The notes beneath the pieces were generated by a model. It searched no databases. It was not told where the DNA came from and was given only the letters and a program-made list of their open reading frames with translations. A program made the position numbers and the translations under genes. 64,000 nt of DNA from CAZCDS01 sp964497585 (GTDB lineage: Bacteria; Desulfobacterota; Desulfomonilia; Desulfomonilales; Desulfomonilaceae): the NCBI GenBank assembly GCA_964497585.1, contig CAZCDS010000008.1, positions 62,001 through 126,000 on the forward strand. Direction: 5' to 3'. Numbering within the stretch: the first letter of the stretch is position 1; each line of letters opens with the position of its first letter. This document shows positions 9,280 to 18,672 of this stretch, in pieces.

Positions 9280-9836
9280 CTTTTCTCTTCCTCCTCACAA
9301 CGCGTCGTACATTAACCAGATACAAATATCACAGGCACCCATGAAAGTAAAGATAGTCTCCAGATGAACGAGTCTTTTTCCGAGGAGTTCTCCGGGACAA
9401 GTTGACTACCTTGTCCAGGCATTCTCTCTGACGTGGTTGAAGGTCTGCGGAAACGGGCTTTCTCCGGCTCCCGAGTCGGAGCCCGACAGCGAAGAACGCG
9501 GGACGTCTATGGGAGCGTACCGGAGGAGTGTGAATGCCGGTATCGGGCTTGCGAGGCGAAGCAATCTCCTCGCCCCCTTTTCTCACGGGGGGAGAGGAGG
9601 ATTTCGTCGGGCGCAACCTCGGTCGGCAAATTTCACTCCTTTGCACAGGCGTTGGCATGACCGGGCAGGAGCCGAAAGAATTGATTTGATCCGGCGGTTC
9701 AGCTATGATGAATAGGTAGCCGGTTTTCAAAGTCTGAATAAGACGCTTCTTCTCATCCCGTCGCTATATGTCGGATGGTAAATCGGAGTAAGCAACGCTC
9801 GGAGTCCTCGGATTCCGTCATGACAAGGAGATAGCT
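9280..9836. other. Divergent intergenic region, rpsO / GlcD-GlcF fusion
   Basis: No convincing gene. The span separates the divergent rpsO operon and the flavoprotein gene, and should hold both promoters. The only clear structure is the inverted repeat listed at 9566-9600. An AAGGAG ribosome-binding site lies just before the ATG at 9837. Confidence 0.6.
9566..9600. repeat. Inverted repeat / GC-rich hairpin
   Basis: CTCCTCgCCCCC is followed by a short spacer and then GGGGGgGAGAGGAG, giving a long near-perfect stem. There is no T-run on the minus strand beyond the stem and only a mixed sequence on the plus strand. It is more likely an interspersed palindromic element than a standard terminator. 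Confidence 0.55.
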
Positions 9837-12425
9837 ATGAATTTCATCGAGAGTCTGACCGATATCGTCGGATCCGAGAACATTACTGCTTCGCCGGTCG
9901 ATTGCTTGGCCTATTCACGGGACATGTCCATCCATTGGGGCGCGCCTCAGGCCGTTGTATTTGCTACCGACACGGAACAGGTGAGCAAGATCGTCGCCCT
10001 GGCCAATCAGGAGAAGGTTCCCGTGGTGGCTCGCGGGACCGGCTCTTCCGTTACGGGAGCGGCCCTCGCGCCGAGGGGGGGGGTGCTGCTCGATTTCACC
10101 CGGATGAAGGCCGTCAAATCCATCAACAAGGCCGAAGGATACGCTATCATCGAACCGGGAGTTATTTGCAACGCGCTCAATGCCGCTTTGGCGCCTACCC
10201 ACTTCTTCCCCCCTGATCCGGGAAGCGCGCCCATTGCGACCATAGGCGGAATGATCGCCACCAACGCCAGCGGCGTGCGAGCCGCGAAGTATGGGACCAC
10301 GAAAGACTACGTAAAGGGGCTGACCGTGGTTGTGGCTGACGGACGAGTGATAAAGACAGGGGAGCTCGCTCCGAAAAGCTCCGCGGGGTACGACTTGACC
10401 CATCTGTTCGCCAGCTCAGAGGGGACACTCGGCATCATCACCGAGGCCATCGTCAAGATCCTCCCCATGCCCGAGTATGAAGCGTTCGCCAAGGCTTCGT
10501 TCCCCGGCGTGCAAGAAGCTGCTCGCGCGGTGGAACAGATCTACGTTTCAGGGATTGAGATGGCCACCTGTGAGATCCTCGACAGTGTCTCGCTCGAGGT
10601 GGCGCGCAACGCGCTGAGAATGGATATCCCCAAAGAGGTCAACTGTCAGTTGTTCATCGGTCTTGACGGCAGCAAAATGGTGGTGCAGGACGAAATCAAA
10701 CGGATCGACGAGATATGCAAGTCGCTCGGCGGCCTCGGAAACCAGTGGTCGGACGACGCCGCGGAAAAGGCCAAGCTCTTTGCCGCACGAGGAGGCCTCG
10801 TGCCGGCGATGAGTCGGCTCAAGCCCACCCATCGACTCGTCCCGCTGGTAGAGGACTTCGGAGTACCCATCACCAGGATCCCCGAATGTATCGCAGAAGT
10901 CCAGAAGATCGGAGACAAGTACGGCTTCCCCGTCGCGACCTTCGGACACATCGGAGACGGTAACCTCCATGCCACCTTCATCATGGACCCGACCGATCCG
11001 GAACATTGGGAAAAGGTCAAGGGAATCGCCCTGGAGTTCATTGACATGACGTTGCGGTTCGAGGGTACGCTTTCGGCCGAGCACGGGCTGGGAATGGCAA
11101 AATCTCCCTATATCCGGCGGCAGCTTGGCGAGGGCCTGGATCTGATGAAGTCGATCAAAAACGCGCTCGATCCCAATAATATTCTCAATCCCGGCAAAAT
11201 GGGATTCGAGGACGCGATCAAGGATATCTTAGATGCGAACACCTTCGAACGGTATCTGAAGGAACCCGAACAGATCAAACACTTCCCCGAGTCTGTCGAC
11301 GATGAGATCATCGCGTGTATCCAGTGCGGCTTTTGCCGGGCCGGATGTCCCACCTTCGCCGAGACCACGCTGGAATCGCTCAATGCCAAGGGGCGAATCA
11401 CTCTTGCCCACAACATGCTCATGGGGAATCTGGAACCTTCGGAAGACCTTGCAAAGCGGCTGTATCAGTGCATGCTCTGTTTAAACTGCAAGTCGGTTTG
11501 CCCTGCACAGATTAATGTGTCCGCCATCATCCGCGCTGCCCGGGAAAGACTCGTGGAAGCAGGATACCTGCCCGATGTCTTCAAGCCGGTGCTCACGCAT
11601 ATGATTGAGGCGGCCAACCCCCTCATGGCCGATCCCGACAAGCGTGCCGACAGCTATCCCCCTAACTACCGCAAGGCCGTGCCCGGAGAAACGGAGGCCA
11701 TTGTCCACCTCGGTTGCGTCTCCAGTTTCCAGGACGTCAAGACGATACCCGCGGTGATGAAGATCCTCGACAAGGCCGGCGTCAACTACGGCGCGCTCGG
11801 CGAAGAGGAGTCCTGCTGTGGCTACCTCGCGTACCTTGTGGGAGACATGGACACCTTCAGGAAGGCCATGGAGATGTTCGGTGAACGCATGGCTAAATAT
11901 AAGCCCAAAGAGCTGATATCGAGCTGCGCGGGCTGCCTGAAAACCTTCCGTGACCTCTACTCCCACTATGGGGGCGGAAACGGATATGAGCCCCTGCACA
12001 TCGTCGAGGTCATGGAAAAGCTCATCAACGAAGGCAAATTGAAATTCAAGGAAGACGCCAAGCCCCTCAAGGTCGTGTACCACGACCCCTGCGACATCGG
12101 CCGGCACATGGGCATTTACGAACCGCCTCGCAATGTCATCAAGGCCATCCCGGGGGTGGAACTGCTCGAATTCCCCCTGAACCGGGCCCAGGCAAAATGC
12201 TGCGGAGGCGGCGGCGGAATGAGAGGCTTTGACAACGAGATGGCGGGAGAGATCGGATTGAAGCGTCTCGTAAGCGCGATAGATCTCGGGGCCGACGCGA
12301 TCGTCTCCGCGTGCCCCTCCTGCAAAGGCACCTTCAACCAGGCCGCGGCTCGGGCGCGAAAAGAGAAGAAGGGCAAAATCAAGGTGATGGATATTACGGA
12401 GTTGGTTGCCCAGCGACTGGAATAG
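9837..12425 (+). CDS. FAD-linked oxidase fused to Fe-S/CCG-domain reductase (GlcD-GlcF type)
   Basis: An 862-residue fusion. Residues 1-460 are a PCMH-type FAD-binding oxidase of the glycolate/D-lactate dehydrogenase GlcD family (VVARGTGSSVTGAA, FGHIGDGNLHATFIMDP, LNPGKMGF). A dicluster ferredoxin segment follows (CIQCGFCRAGCP from about residue 494; CMLCLNCKSVCP from about 545). Two CCG cysteine domains of the GlcF/HdrB kind close the protein (ESCCGYLAY with SCAGCLKT; AKCCGGGGGM with SACPSCKGTF). It probably oxidises a 2-hydroxyacid such as D-lactate or glycolate and passes electrons through Fe-S clusters to a membrane or soluble acceptor; the exact substrate is not readable. It is a single gene with a good AAGGAG site, about 7 kb from hdrCBA. 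Confidence 0.9.
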   Translation: MNFIESLTDIVGSENITASPVDCLAYSRDMSIHWGAPQAVVFATDTEQVSKIVALANQEKVPVVARGTGSSVTGAALAPRGGVLLDFTRMKAVKSINKAEGYAIIEPGVICNALNAALAPTHFFPPDPGSAPIATIGGMIATNASGVRAAKYGTTKDYVKGLTVVVADGRVIKTGELAPKSSAGYDLTHLFASSEGTLGIITEAIVKILPMPEYEAFAKASFPGVQEAARAVEQIYVSGIEMATCEILDSVSLEVARNALRMDIPKEVNCQLFIGLDGSKMVVQDEIKRIDEICKSLGGLGNQWSDDAAEKAKLFAARGGLVPAMSRLKPTHRLVPLVEDFGVPITRIPECIAEVQKIGDKYGFPVATFGHIGDGNLHATFIMDPTDPEHWEKVKGIALEFIDMTLRFEGTLSAEHGLGMAKSPYIRRQLGEGLDLMKSIKNALDPNNILNPGKMGFEDAIKDILDANTFERYLKEPEQIKHFPESVDDEIIACIQCGFCRAGCPTFAETTLESLNAKGRITLAHNMLMGNLEPSEDLAKRLYQCMLCLNCKSVCPAQINVSAIIRAARERLVEAGYLPDVFKPVLTHMIEAANPLMADPDKRADSYPPNYRKAVPGETEAIVHLGCVSSFQDVKTIPAVMKILDKAGVNYGALGEEESCCGYLAYLVGDMDTFRKAMEMFGERMAKYKPKELISSCAGCLKTFRDLYSHYGGGNGYEPLHIVEVMEKLINEGKLKFKEDAKPLKVVYHDPCDIGRHMGIYEPPRNVIKAIPGVELLEFPLNRAQAKCCGGGGGMRGFDNEMAGEIGLKRLVSAIDLGADAIVSACPSCKGTFNQAAARARKEKKGKIKVMDITELVAQRLE

Positions 12426-12659
12426 GAGTTGAGAGCTATCCGAGGACTGCTTTTCCGCCGGGTTCCCGTACCGGGTACGCGTCGGAGCACACTCGACCCT
12501 TGGATCCCTGGCGCGCGGTGCGAGACGAGACATTGAGTCACACGCTTGGAGATCGCATTTTTTCTAAGATTTTCAGCTCGTAAAGCCGGTCCCATCAACG
12601 TATGAGACAATTTCCATGACGTTTTACTGGAAAGATTTGCCGTAACTTACAGAACCAAC

Positions 12660-12688
12660 TTGACTCCATAAATTTATGGTGATACGAA
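12660..12688 (+). promoter_or_regulatory. Possible sigma-70-type promoter
   Basis: TTGACT (5 of 6 to the -35 consensus), a 17-bp spacer and TACGAA as a weak -10. The spacer contains the palindrome CCATAAATTTATGG. It would start transcription just ahead of the GC-rich segment that ends in the 12736-12782 terminator. This is a sequence-level guess only. Confidence 0.3.
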
Positions 12689-12735
12689 GGCTCCGGCCTC
12701 AACCTCGGGGGAGGGAGGGGCCTGTGAACCGGCAG

Positions 12736-12782
12736 ACCGGTGGGCGAGGGTGCCCGGCATCCTCCCCGCCGGTTTATTTCTT
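12736..12782 (+). terminator. Strong rho-independent terminator-like hairpin
   Basis: ACCGGTGGGCGAGG pairs with CCTCCCCGCCGGT (13 pairs with one bulged C and one G-T) around an 11-nt loop, followed by TTTATTTCTT. It lies 310 nt past the flavoprotein gene, unusually far for its own terminator, and ahead of lepB. It may end a separate small transcript. Confidence 0.65.
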
Positions 12783-13054
12783 CGACAAGAGTCAGCCGGA
12801 CAGGCGCACCCATCCAAAAGGGGTCGATCCCGTTGACTTTTCCTGATAATCGCTCACGTCGCTTTCCCAGGATAGCCCACCTGAACCCCCTCGGAAGATT
12901 CTTTCGCAGCCGATTTGGGGAAAATCATTAAAGGATTGCCTTTACAGGGGCCCAGCGATGCTCTATAAGAGCAAATTGTCCCTGCGATGGATAGCCGGGA
13001 CCTTGGCCGGTAAGACTGCCGAGACAATGCCCGTGGTTGGTACGGGGGTGAAAT

Positions 13055-13747
13055 TTGGCGCGAAAGCGACCCAAGCGCCGGGACAAAACCCGGAACAAAG
13101 CAGAGGACCAGGCTCAACCCGCGACTGCACAGGTCGTGGCGAAACCGAAGCGGACCGTATTTCAGGAATATTCGGAAGCCTTTGTCGTTGCAGTTATCCT
13201 GGCGATCCTGATCAGAGCCTTCATTGTGCAAGCTTTCAAGATCCCGTCCAGCTCCATGGAGAGCACCTTGCTCGTGGGGGATCACATACTCGTAAACAAG
13301 TTTATCTACGGAGTCCGCATCCCCTTCACACACCTCAGATGGCCTCGGTTTAGGTCTCCGTCCCGCGGAGACGTGATCGTTTTCGTCTTTCCCATGGATA
13401 GGTCCAAGGATTTCATCAAAAGGGTGGTGGGAGTCGGCGGCGACACTGTGGAGATCGTCGACAAGAAGGTGTTCGTCAACGGTAAGGAGCTGGTCGAACC
13501 CTACGTCCAACATATCAGTCCTGAGATCCAACCGGGCTCTCTGTCTCCTCGAGACAATATGGGGCCTATCAAGGTCCCCAAGGGGTATCTCTTCGTCATG
13601 GGAGACAACAGGGACGCAAGCCATGACAGCCGCTTCTGGCGGTTCGTGCCGGTGGAAGACGTAAAAGGTGAAGCGTTCCTGATCTATTATTCCGCCCTCC
13701 GTTTTCCTTTTATTCGCTGGGGGCGCCTGTTCCACGTGATTCATTGA
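13055..13747 (+). CDS. lepB: Signal peptidase I
   Basis: A 230-residue type I signal peptidase. A basic N-terminus precedes a membrane segment (about 41-57, FVVAVILAILIRAFIVQ). Box B has the catalytic serine in PSSSMESTL (S67) and box D the general-base lysine in DFIKRVVGVGGD (K122). The late conserved box VMGDNRDASHDSR is intact. It cleaves signal peptides on the outer face of the inner membrane. The start is TTG with a GGGGG run nearby; no alternative ATG fits the conserved N-terminus. It converges on hdrA across a gap containing palindromic repeats. Confidence 0.95.
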   Translation: MARKRPKRRDKTRNKAEDQAQPATAQVVAKPKRTVFQEYSEAFVVAVILAILIRAFIVQAFKIPSSSMESTLLVGDHILVNKFIYGVRIPFTHLRWPRFRSPSRGDVIVFVFPMDRSKDFIKRVVGVGGDTVEIVDKKVFVNGKELVEPYVQHISPEIQPGSLSPRDNMGPIKVPKGYLFVMGDNRDASHDSRFWRFVPVEDVKGEAFLIYYSALRFPFIRWGRLFHVIH

Positions 13748-14207
13748 CGGATGCGGCCTGGTGCTCAGAGTCGACGCCAAGGACCCGGTCCTGTCGATCT
13801 GTAACTTTTGCACGGTGGAGTATGGGAGTAGGGGTGTCGATCTCTCTCTCAGAGGCCCCTCCTGCCTGCAAACCGACCTGAGTTCCCCCTATCCCCGACA
13901 TTATGGCGCATATGCACAACAATGACCGATTAGCGGAGGGGGAGGTTTCGCTGTCGTTATGACTTGGTGGTATTGCACGACTGCAATATCAGCGCTTGAC
14001 AGGATGGGTGATCCCCAAGTGCGCCATCAAAGAAGTCACGTACACCCCGCGTCCTCGCGGGACCGACCGTTTTCAAAATCCCCCGTACCCCCTTTTTCAA
14101 AGGTGGGCAAGTCCAGTTCCCCCCTTTACTAAAGGGGAGACAGGGGGGCATTCCCCAAGCGGCGTGCCGAGACGTCTGAATCTCACTGATTCGAGAGCGC
14201 ATTGGTC
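13748..14207. other. Convergent intergenic region lepB / hdrA
   Basis: No gene supported. The region holds the G/C-run palindromic element listed separately at 14076-14150. That element is well placed to act as a bidirectional transcription barrier between the converging lepB and hdrA genes. Confidence 0.55.
14076..14150. repeat. C-run/G-run palindromic element
   Basis: Two adjacent C-run/G-run units: CCCCCTTTTTCAAAGGTGGG, and CCCCTTTA-C-TAAAGGGG (14121-14137, perfect 8-bp arms around one base), flanked by CCCCC and GGGGGG. Elements of this form are scattered through many Desulfobacterota genomes (general knowledge). Here it sits between two convergent genes. Confidence 0.6.
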
Positions 14208-17200
14208 TCAGAGCGCCTCGACTTTGGCCAGGACCTGCTCGTCGGTATGGTGCTGAAGTCTGATCGCGCGTCGGGGGCACAAGCTGGCACAGATACCGCA
14301 TCCCTGACATGCCGCGGGTTCGATGTAGGCTCTGTTGGTCTTGGGATCGATCTCTGGGACGTTGAAAGGGCACACTCGCACGCAGGTCAGGCAGGCGGCA
14401 CATAGTTCCGGGTCGACCACGGAGACTTCTCCTGAAACTTGGAGTACGTCCCTGCTCAGGACCGTTGCTGCTCTGGCTGCCGCGCCCCGGGACTGAGCGA
14501 GTGTCTCGGGGATGTATTTCGGGCCGTGAGCCAGTCCGCAGAGGTAAATCCCTTCGCTCGCGAAATCGAGCGGTCTGAGCTTGAGGTGGGCCTCCATGAA
14601 GAAGCCCACGTCGTTGCGAGGGAGCTTCATGAGCGTGCCGAGCCTCTCGGTTTCCGGATGCGGCCGTACCGCGGCGCTCAGGACTACCCGATCCGCGGGG
14701 AGTTCCACTTCAGCGCTGAGTATCTGATCGAAGACGCGGACACGCAGCCGTTCGCCGTCTTCTTCGACAAGGGGTTTCCGGTCTCTGGTGTACCGCAGGA
14801 AGATTACACCCGCTTCCCTTGCCTTTCGGTAGTACAGTTCCTTGAAGCCGTACGTGCGGATGTCTCGAAAGAGAATATACACCTGCATCGAGGGGTCCCG
14901 CTCCTTCAACGCCAGCGCGTTCTTGATCGCTGAACCACAACAGACGCGGCTGCAATAGAGGTTGTCGGGCTCACGGGAGCCCACGCACTGAAACATGACC
15001 ACACTCTTGGTCCCGGTCAGTTCAGAGGGCTGATCGATGAGGCATCTGTCGAGTTCCGTCTGCGTCCAGACCTTGTCGGACTTGCCGCGAAGGTACTCCT
15101 CAGGCTCGTATTCACGGCCGCCTGTTGCCACGACCACGGCTCCGCATTCGATTGCTGACTCCTCTCCGCTCGTTCGATTCCGGACGACCACGGAGAAATG
15201 CCCAACATGTCCCGAGAAATCAATGAGTTCTGAGTCGAGATGCAGGTCGATCCGCGGATGCGATCGCACATTCTGCTCCAGTCCCTGCACGAAGGCCGGA
15301 ACATTTAAACCGGTCAAGCTCCTCCGGAGATTGCGGGCCACGCCGCCGAGCCTCTCGTCCCGTTCCACCAGCACGACGTCAAATCCCTGTTCTGCGAGAG
15401 ATTGTGCCGCGGTCATCCCCGCGATGCCGCCGCCGATCACGAGCCCGGTCTTGATCACAGGAAAGCTGTATTCCGGGATCGGTTCCAGCTTGGCTGCACG
15501 GGCCACGGCCATGCGCACCAGATCAACGGACTTAGAGGTCGCGGATGCCGGTTCCTCCTGATGCACCCAAGAGCATTGATCCCGGATATTGGCCATTTCG
15601 AAAAGATACCTGTTGATACCCGCTTCCGCACACACGTCCCGGAAAAGAGGCTCGTGGGTTCTCGGGCTGCACGAGGCCACAACCAGTCGGTTTATACCTT
15701 TCTCCTTGATCGTCTTTGCGATTGCCACGGTCGCGTCAGTGGAGCAGGTGAAGAGGTTGTGTTCCGCGTGAACCACGCCGGGGAGGGTGGCCGCGTACGC
15801 GGTGACCTCCTCCACATCAACGATCCGGGCTATGTTTGTCCCGCAGTGGCAGACGAAGACTCCGATCCGAGGCTCCTCGGCTCTCACGTCACGTTCCTGT
15901 GGGTATTCCTTGGCCTTGACCAAGGTGTGGCGAGCCACGCTGAGGATCTCTCCTGAGAGCGCGGCCGCCGCGGCCGCTCCCATCACCGATTCCGGAATGT
16001 CCATGGGCGCTTCGAACGCGCCCGCGACGAAGATGCCCGGTCTTGTCGTCTGATTTGGTGTGAATTCTCCCGTCTCCGCGAAGCCGAACCTGTTCAGATC
16101 GATTCCGCAGCGTTCGCCGAGTTTTTTCGTGCTAGCCCCGGGTTCCAGGGCAACCGACAGCACGACCAGGCCAAAGGTCTCGGTGGTGACGGTCCCGTCT
16201 TCCGCCCGGAAGGAGACCTTCAGGTCCCCCGTTTGTTGTTCTTCTTTGATGGTGGAAACGATGCCGTTGAGGTATCTCACGCCGAGGTTGGTCGCGGCGT
16301 TCTCGTAGTAGAATTCGAATCCCTTCCCGAACGCCCGAATATCATTGTAAAAGATTGTTGGTTGGATTCTCGCGTCGTGTTCCCGGGCGATGATCGCCTC
16401 TTTGGTCGCGTACATGCAACAGACACTCGAACAATAGTCCCTGTTGCAGGTGACGTCCCGGGAGCCCACGCACTGAATCCATGCGATCTTCTCCGGGTGC
16501 TTGTCGTCCAAGGGCCTCTTCACTTCGCCGCCGGTGGGGCCCGACGCGGAGAGGAGCCGTTCGAACTCCATGGACGTAATCACGTTAGGGATGTGGTCGT
16601 ATCCGTACTCACCTTTGACTTCCGCGTGAAAGGTGTCGAAGCCGGGGATGAGGATCACCGCACCAACGTTGACGGTCATTTCCTCGGCCACCTGTTCGTG
16701 GCAGAGAGCTCCTGCCGGGCAAACCCTGACGCACTCCATGCACTCCGAGCAGACGCCGCAGTCGAGGCAGCGTTCCGTCTCAGCCTTGAGCGCTTCTTCG
16801 TCGAACCCCACATAAGCCTCTCCAAAGGAGCGTCTCCGTTCCTCAGGAGGGATTGCTCCCTTGCGCTGCCGCGGAAGCGGCATAACCCTCGAAGTGTCCG
16901 GTTCGGCAATGTGCCGCTCGACGTCACGGCCTTCCTGCAGGTGCTCTCCCTCGAGGAATCGCCGGATCGACTCGGCAGCCTCCTTGCCGCCCGCGATGGC
17001 TTCGATGACGGTCTTCGGCCCGGTGACGAGATCGCCGGCCGCGAAAACCCCTTTTTCAGAAGTGGCGAAAGTGATCGGATCGACCGCGACCCGGTTGCCT
17101 CGCGTGCGGTCGATGCCGGTGAGCGAGTCGAGGAGTTCAGGCGCGACGACCTGCCCGATGGCAGGCACGATCACGTCCGCGTCCACGTCGAATTCGGAGC

Positions 17201-18638
17201 CTTCGACAGGCACGGGGCGCCTTCGTCCGGACGAGTCAGGCTCGCCCAGTTCCATTTGCACGCATCGAATACCGCTCACTCGGCCGTTCGAAACCAAAAC
17301 CTCGACAGGAGCGGTCAGGAATTGGATTCCGACTCCTTCCTCAATTGCAGCTTCGATCTCCTCGTAGTACGCGGGCATCTCATCCCGGGACCGACGGTAG
17401 AGAATACGCACCTCCTGGACACCCAGCCGGATGAGCGTGCGGGAAGCATCTATCGCGACGTTTCCGCCGCCTATCACCACGGCTTTTTTGCCGGTCGGAA
17501 CCTTTTCCCCTTTGGCCGCGGAGTTGAGTAGCTCGATCCCCTGGACGACCCCGTGAGCTTCCTCGCTTGCAATCCCGAGTTTTGCTCCGGCCGCACACCC
17601 AACTCCAAGAAAAACGGCCTCAAACCCCTCTTCGCGAAGGCTTTCCAGGGTGAAGTCCTTGCCAAGGGAGACGGAACACCGGATCTCCACACCGCAGCGC
17701 TTGATGTATTCGATGTCCCGACCGAGCACGGCCCTGGGAAGCCTGTATTCAGGTATGCCGTACCTGAGAACTCCACCCGGTTCAGTTTCCTTCTCGAAGA
17801 TCGTCGCTGAGTAGCCCCGCAACGCGAGGTAGTACGCGCAGGTAAGGCCACCCGGGCCGGCGCCGATCACCGCGACTTTTCGGTTCCTCGGCTCCCCGAT
17901 TTCCGGGAGATCCTCTTCCGAGGCTTGCTCGGACAGGAACCACTTTACATCGTTGATGGCTACCGCTTCGTCTACCCGTACGCGCGTGCACTTGTCCTCA
18001 CAAAACCGTACGCAGACCCTGCCGCACACCGACGGGAGCGGGCAGTCCTTCCGTATCAGGTTGAGGGCCTCTTTATACTTTCCCTGGCGGGCAAGCGCCA
18101 GATACCCCTGGACATGGATGTGAGAGGGACATGCCGCCTTGCAGGGGCTAACACCGGCCTTGTCGATCACGGCCTTGTTCGGGATGGCCTGGGGATAGAG
18201 CTTGTGGATCGCTTTGCGAGGCCCGAGGCCTGCGTCAAATTCGTCGGGTACTTCGACGGGACAGACCTCGAAGCAATCCCCGCACGCGTTGCACTTCTCC
18301 ATGTCAACGTATCGGGGATGCTTGAGCAGCTTCACCCGGAAATCGCCCGCTTCGCCTTGCACATCGAGGAGCTCTGAGTTCGTAAGGATCTCGATATTGG
18401 GATGCTTGTCCACCTCAACGAGCCTCGGCGAGATGGTACACATGGAGCAGTCATTGGTCGGGAAGGTCTTGTCGAGCTGGGCCATGCGGCCGCCGATGGC
18501 GCTCTTTTCCTCGACCAGATAGACTTTGTACCCTGCGTTTCCCAGGTCAATGGCGGCCTGCATTCCGCCGATGCCCGCGCCCGCCACGAGGACGGCGCCT
18601 ACCTTGCGATTCTGATTGTGCTGGGAATTGTCATTCAT
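14208..18638 (-). CDS. hdrA: Composite HdrA: HdrA-like flavoprotein with inserted GltD-like NAD(P)H module and second HdrA unit
   Basis: A 1476-residue cytoplasmic iron-sulfur flavoprotein. Order: HdrA-type FAD Rossmann (AGAGIGGMQAA, 19-29) and ferredoxin motif CNACGDCFEVCP (116-127); a GltD/small-glutamate-synthase-like insertion with its own N-terminal cysteine cluster (166-217), FAD site IGAGPGG (258-264) and NAD(P) site IGGGNVAIDASR (389-400); a cysteine-rich ferredoxin (624-640); and the rest of the first HdrA core with CVGSRDVTCNRDYCSSVCC (723-741). A second, more canonical HdrA then begins with VFVCHCGTNIA (927-937), followed by FAD site IGGGIAGM (1068-1075), CVGSREPDNLYCSRVCC (1218-1234) and two ferredoxin motifs (1413-1423, 1444-1454). 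HdrA proteins bifurcate or confurcate electrons between heterodisulfide/quinone-side and ferredoxin/NADH-side couples. The insertion suggests direct NAD(P)H input or output (inference). It lies 35 bp after hdrB and is the last gene of hdrCBA. Confidence 0.92.
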   Translation of the reverse strand: MNDNSQHNQNRKVGAVLVAGAGIGGMQAAIDLGNAGYKVYLVEEKSAIGGRMAQLDKTFPTNDCSMCTISPRLVEVDKHPNIEILTNSELLDVQGEAGDFRVKLLKHPRYVDMEKCNACGDCFEVCPVEVPDEFDAGLGPRKAIHKLYPQAIPNKAVIDKAGVSPCKAACPSHIHVQGYLALARQGKYKEALNLIRKDCPLPSVCGRVCVRFCEDKCTRVRVDEAVAINDVKWFLSEQASEEDLPEIGEPRNRKVAVIGAGPGGLTCAYYLALRGYSATIFEKETEPGGVLRYGIPEYRLPRAVLGRDIEYIKRCGVEIRCSVSLGKDFTLESLREEGFEAVFLGVGCAAGAKLGIASEEAHGVVQGIELLNSAAKGEKVPTGKKAVVIGGGNVAIDASRTLIRLGVQEVRILYRRSRDEMPAYYEEIEAAIEEGVGIQFLTAPVEVLVSNGRVSGIRCVQMELGEPDSSGRRRPVPVEGSEFDVDADVIVPAIGQVVAPELLDSLTGIDRTRGNRVAVDPITFATSEKGVFAAGDLVTGPKTVIEAIAGGKEAAESIRRFLEGEHLQEGRDVERHIAEPDTSRVMPLPRQRKGAIPPEERRRSFGEAYVGFDEEALKAETERCLDCGVCSECMECVRVCPAGALCHEQVAEEMTVNVGAVILIPGFDTFHAEVKGEYGYDHIPNVITSMEFERLLSASGPTGGEVKRPLDDKHPEKIAWIQCVGSRDVTCNRDYCSSVCCMYATKEAIIAREHDARIQPTIFYNDIRAFGKGFEFYYENAATNLGVRYLNGIVSTIKEEQQTGDLKVSFRAEDGTVTTETFGLVVLSVALEPGASTKKLGERCGIDLNRFGFAETGEFTPNQTTRPGIFVAGAFEAPMDIPESVMGAAAAAALSGEILSVARHTLVKAKEYPQERDVRAEEPRIGVFVCHCGTNIARIVDVEEVTAYAATLPGVVHAEHNLFTCSTDATVAIAKTIKEKGINRLVVASCSPRTHEPLFRDVCAEAGINRYLFEMANIRDQCSWVHQEEPASATSKSVDLVRMAVARAAKLEPIPEYSFPVIKTGLVIGGGIAGMTAAQSLAEQGFDVVLVERDERLGGVARNLRRSLTGLNVPAFVQGLEQNVRSHPRIDLHLDSELIDFSGHVGHFSVVVRNRTSGEESAIECGAVVVATGGREYEPEEYLRGKSDKVWTQTELDRCLIDQPSELTGTKSVVMFQCVGSREPDNLYCSRVCCGSAIKNALALKERDPSMQVYILFRDIRTYGFKELYYRKAREAGVIFLRYTRDRKPLVEEDGERLRVRVFDQILSAEVELPADRVVLSAAVRPHPETERLGTLMKLPRNDVGFFMEAHLKLRPLDFASEGIYLCGLAHGPKYIPETLAQSRGAAARAATVLSRDVLQVSGEVSVVDPELCAACLTCVRVCPFNVPEIDPKTNRAYIEPAACQGCGICASLCPRRAIRLQHHTDEQVLAKVEAL

Positions 18639-18672
18639 GGAATCGATAACCTGTACGTGGATCGCAACCGTC

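Larger units (their letters stand above)
12426..13054. other. Gene-free stretch before lepB with terminator and possible small RNA
   Basis: No supported coding sequence. It holds a promoter-like TTGACT/TACGAA pair at 12660-12688 and a strong terminator hairpin at 12736-12782 (both listed). The segment between them could encode a transcript of roughly 90 nt. A second TTGACT at 12833-12838 lacks a good -10 at the right distance. Confidence 0.55.

Noticed and set aside
11481..12533. 350-codon minus-strand frame opposite the GlcF domain
   Set aside because: Antisense to conserved CCG domains; no start context or motifs.
12655..12830. Resemblance to c-di-GMP (GEMM) and cobalamin riboswitches
   Set aside because: Short matches only (CTCCGGCC; CCCCGCC; TCAGCCGGAC). 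The conserved cores and order are not met, so reported only as a possible small RNA.
16233..17531. 432-codon plus-strand frame opposite hdrA
   Set aside because: Antisense to the HdrA/GltD region; no motifs.
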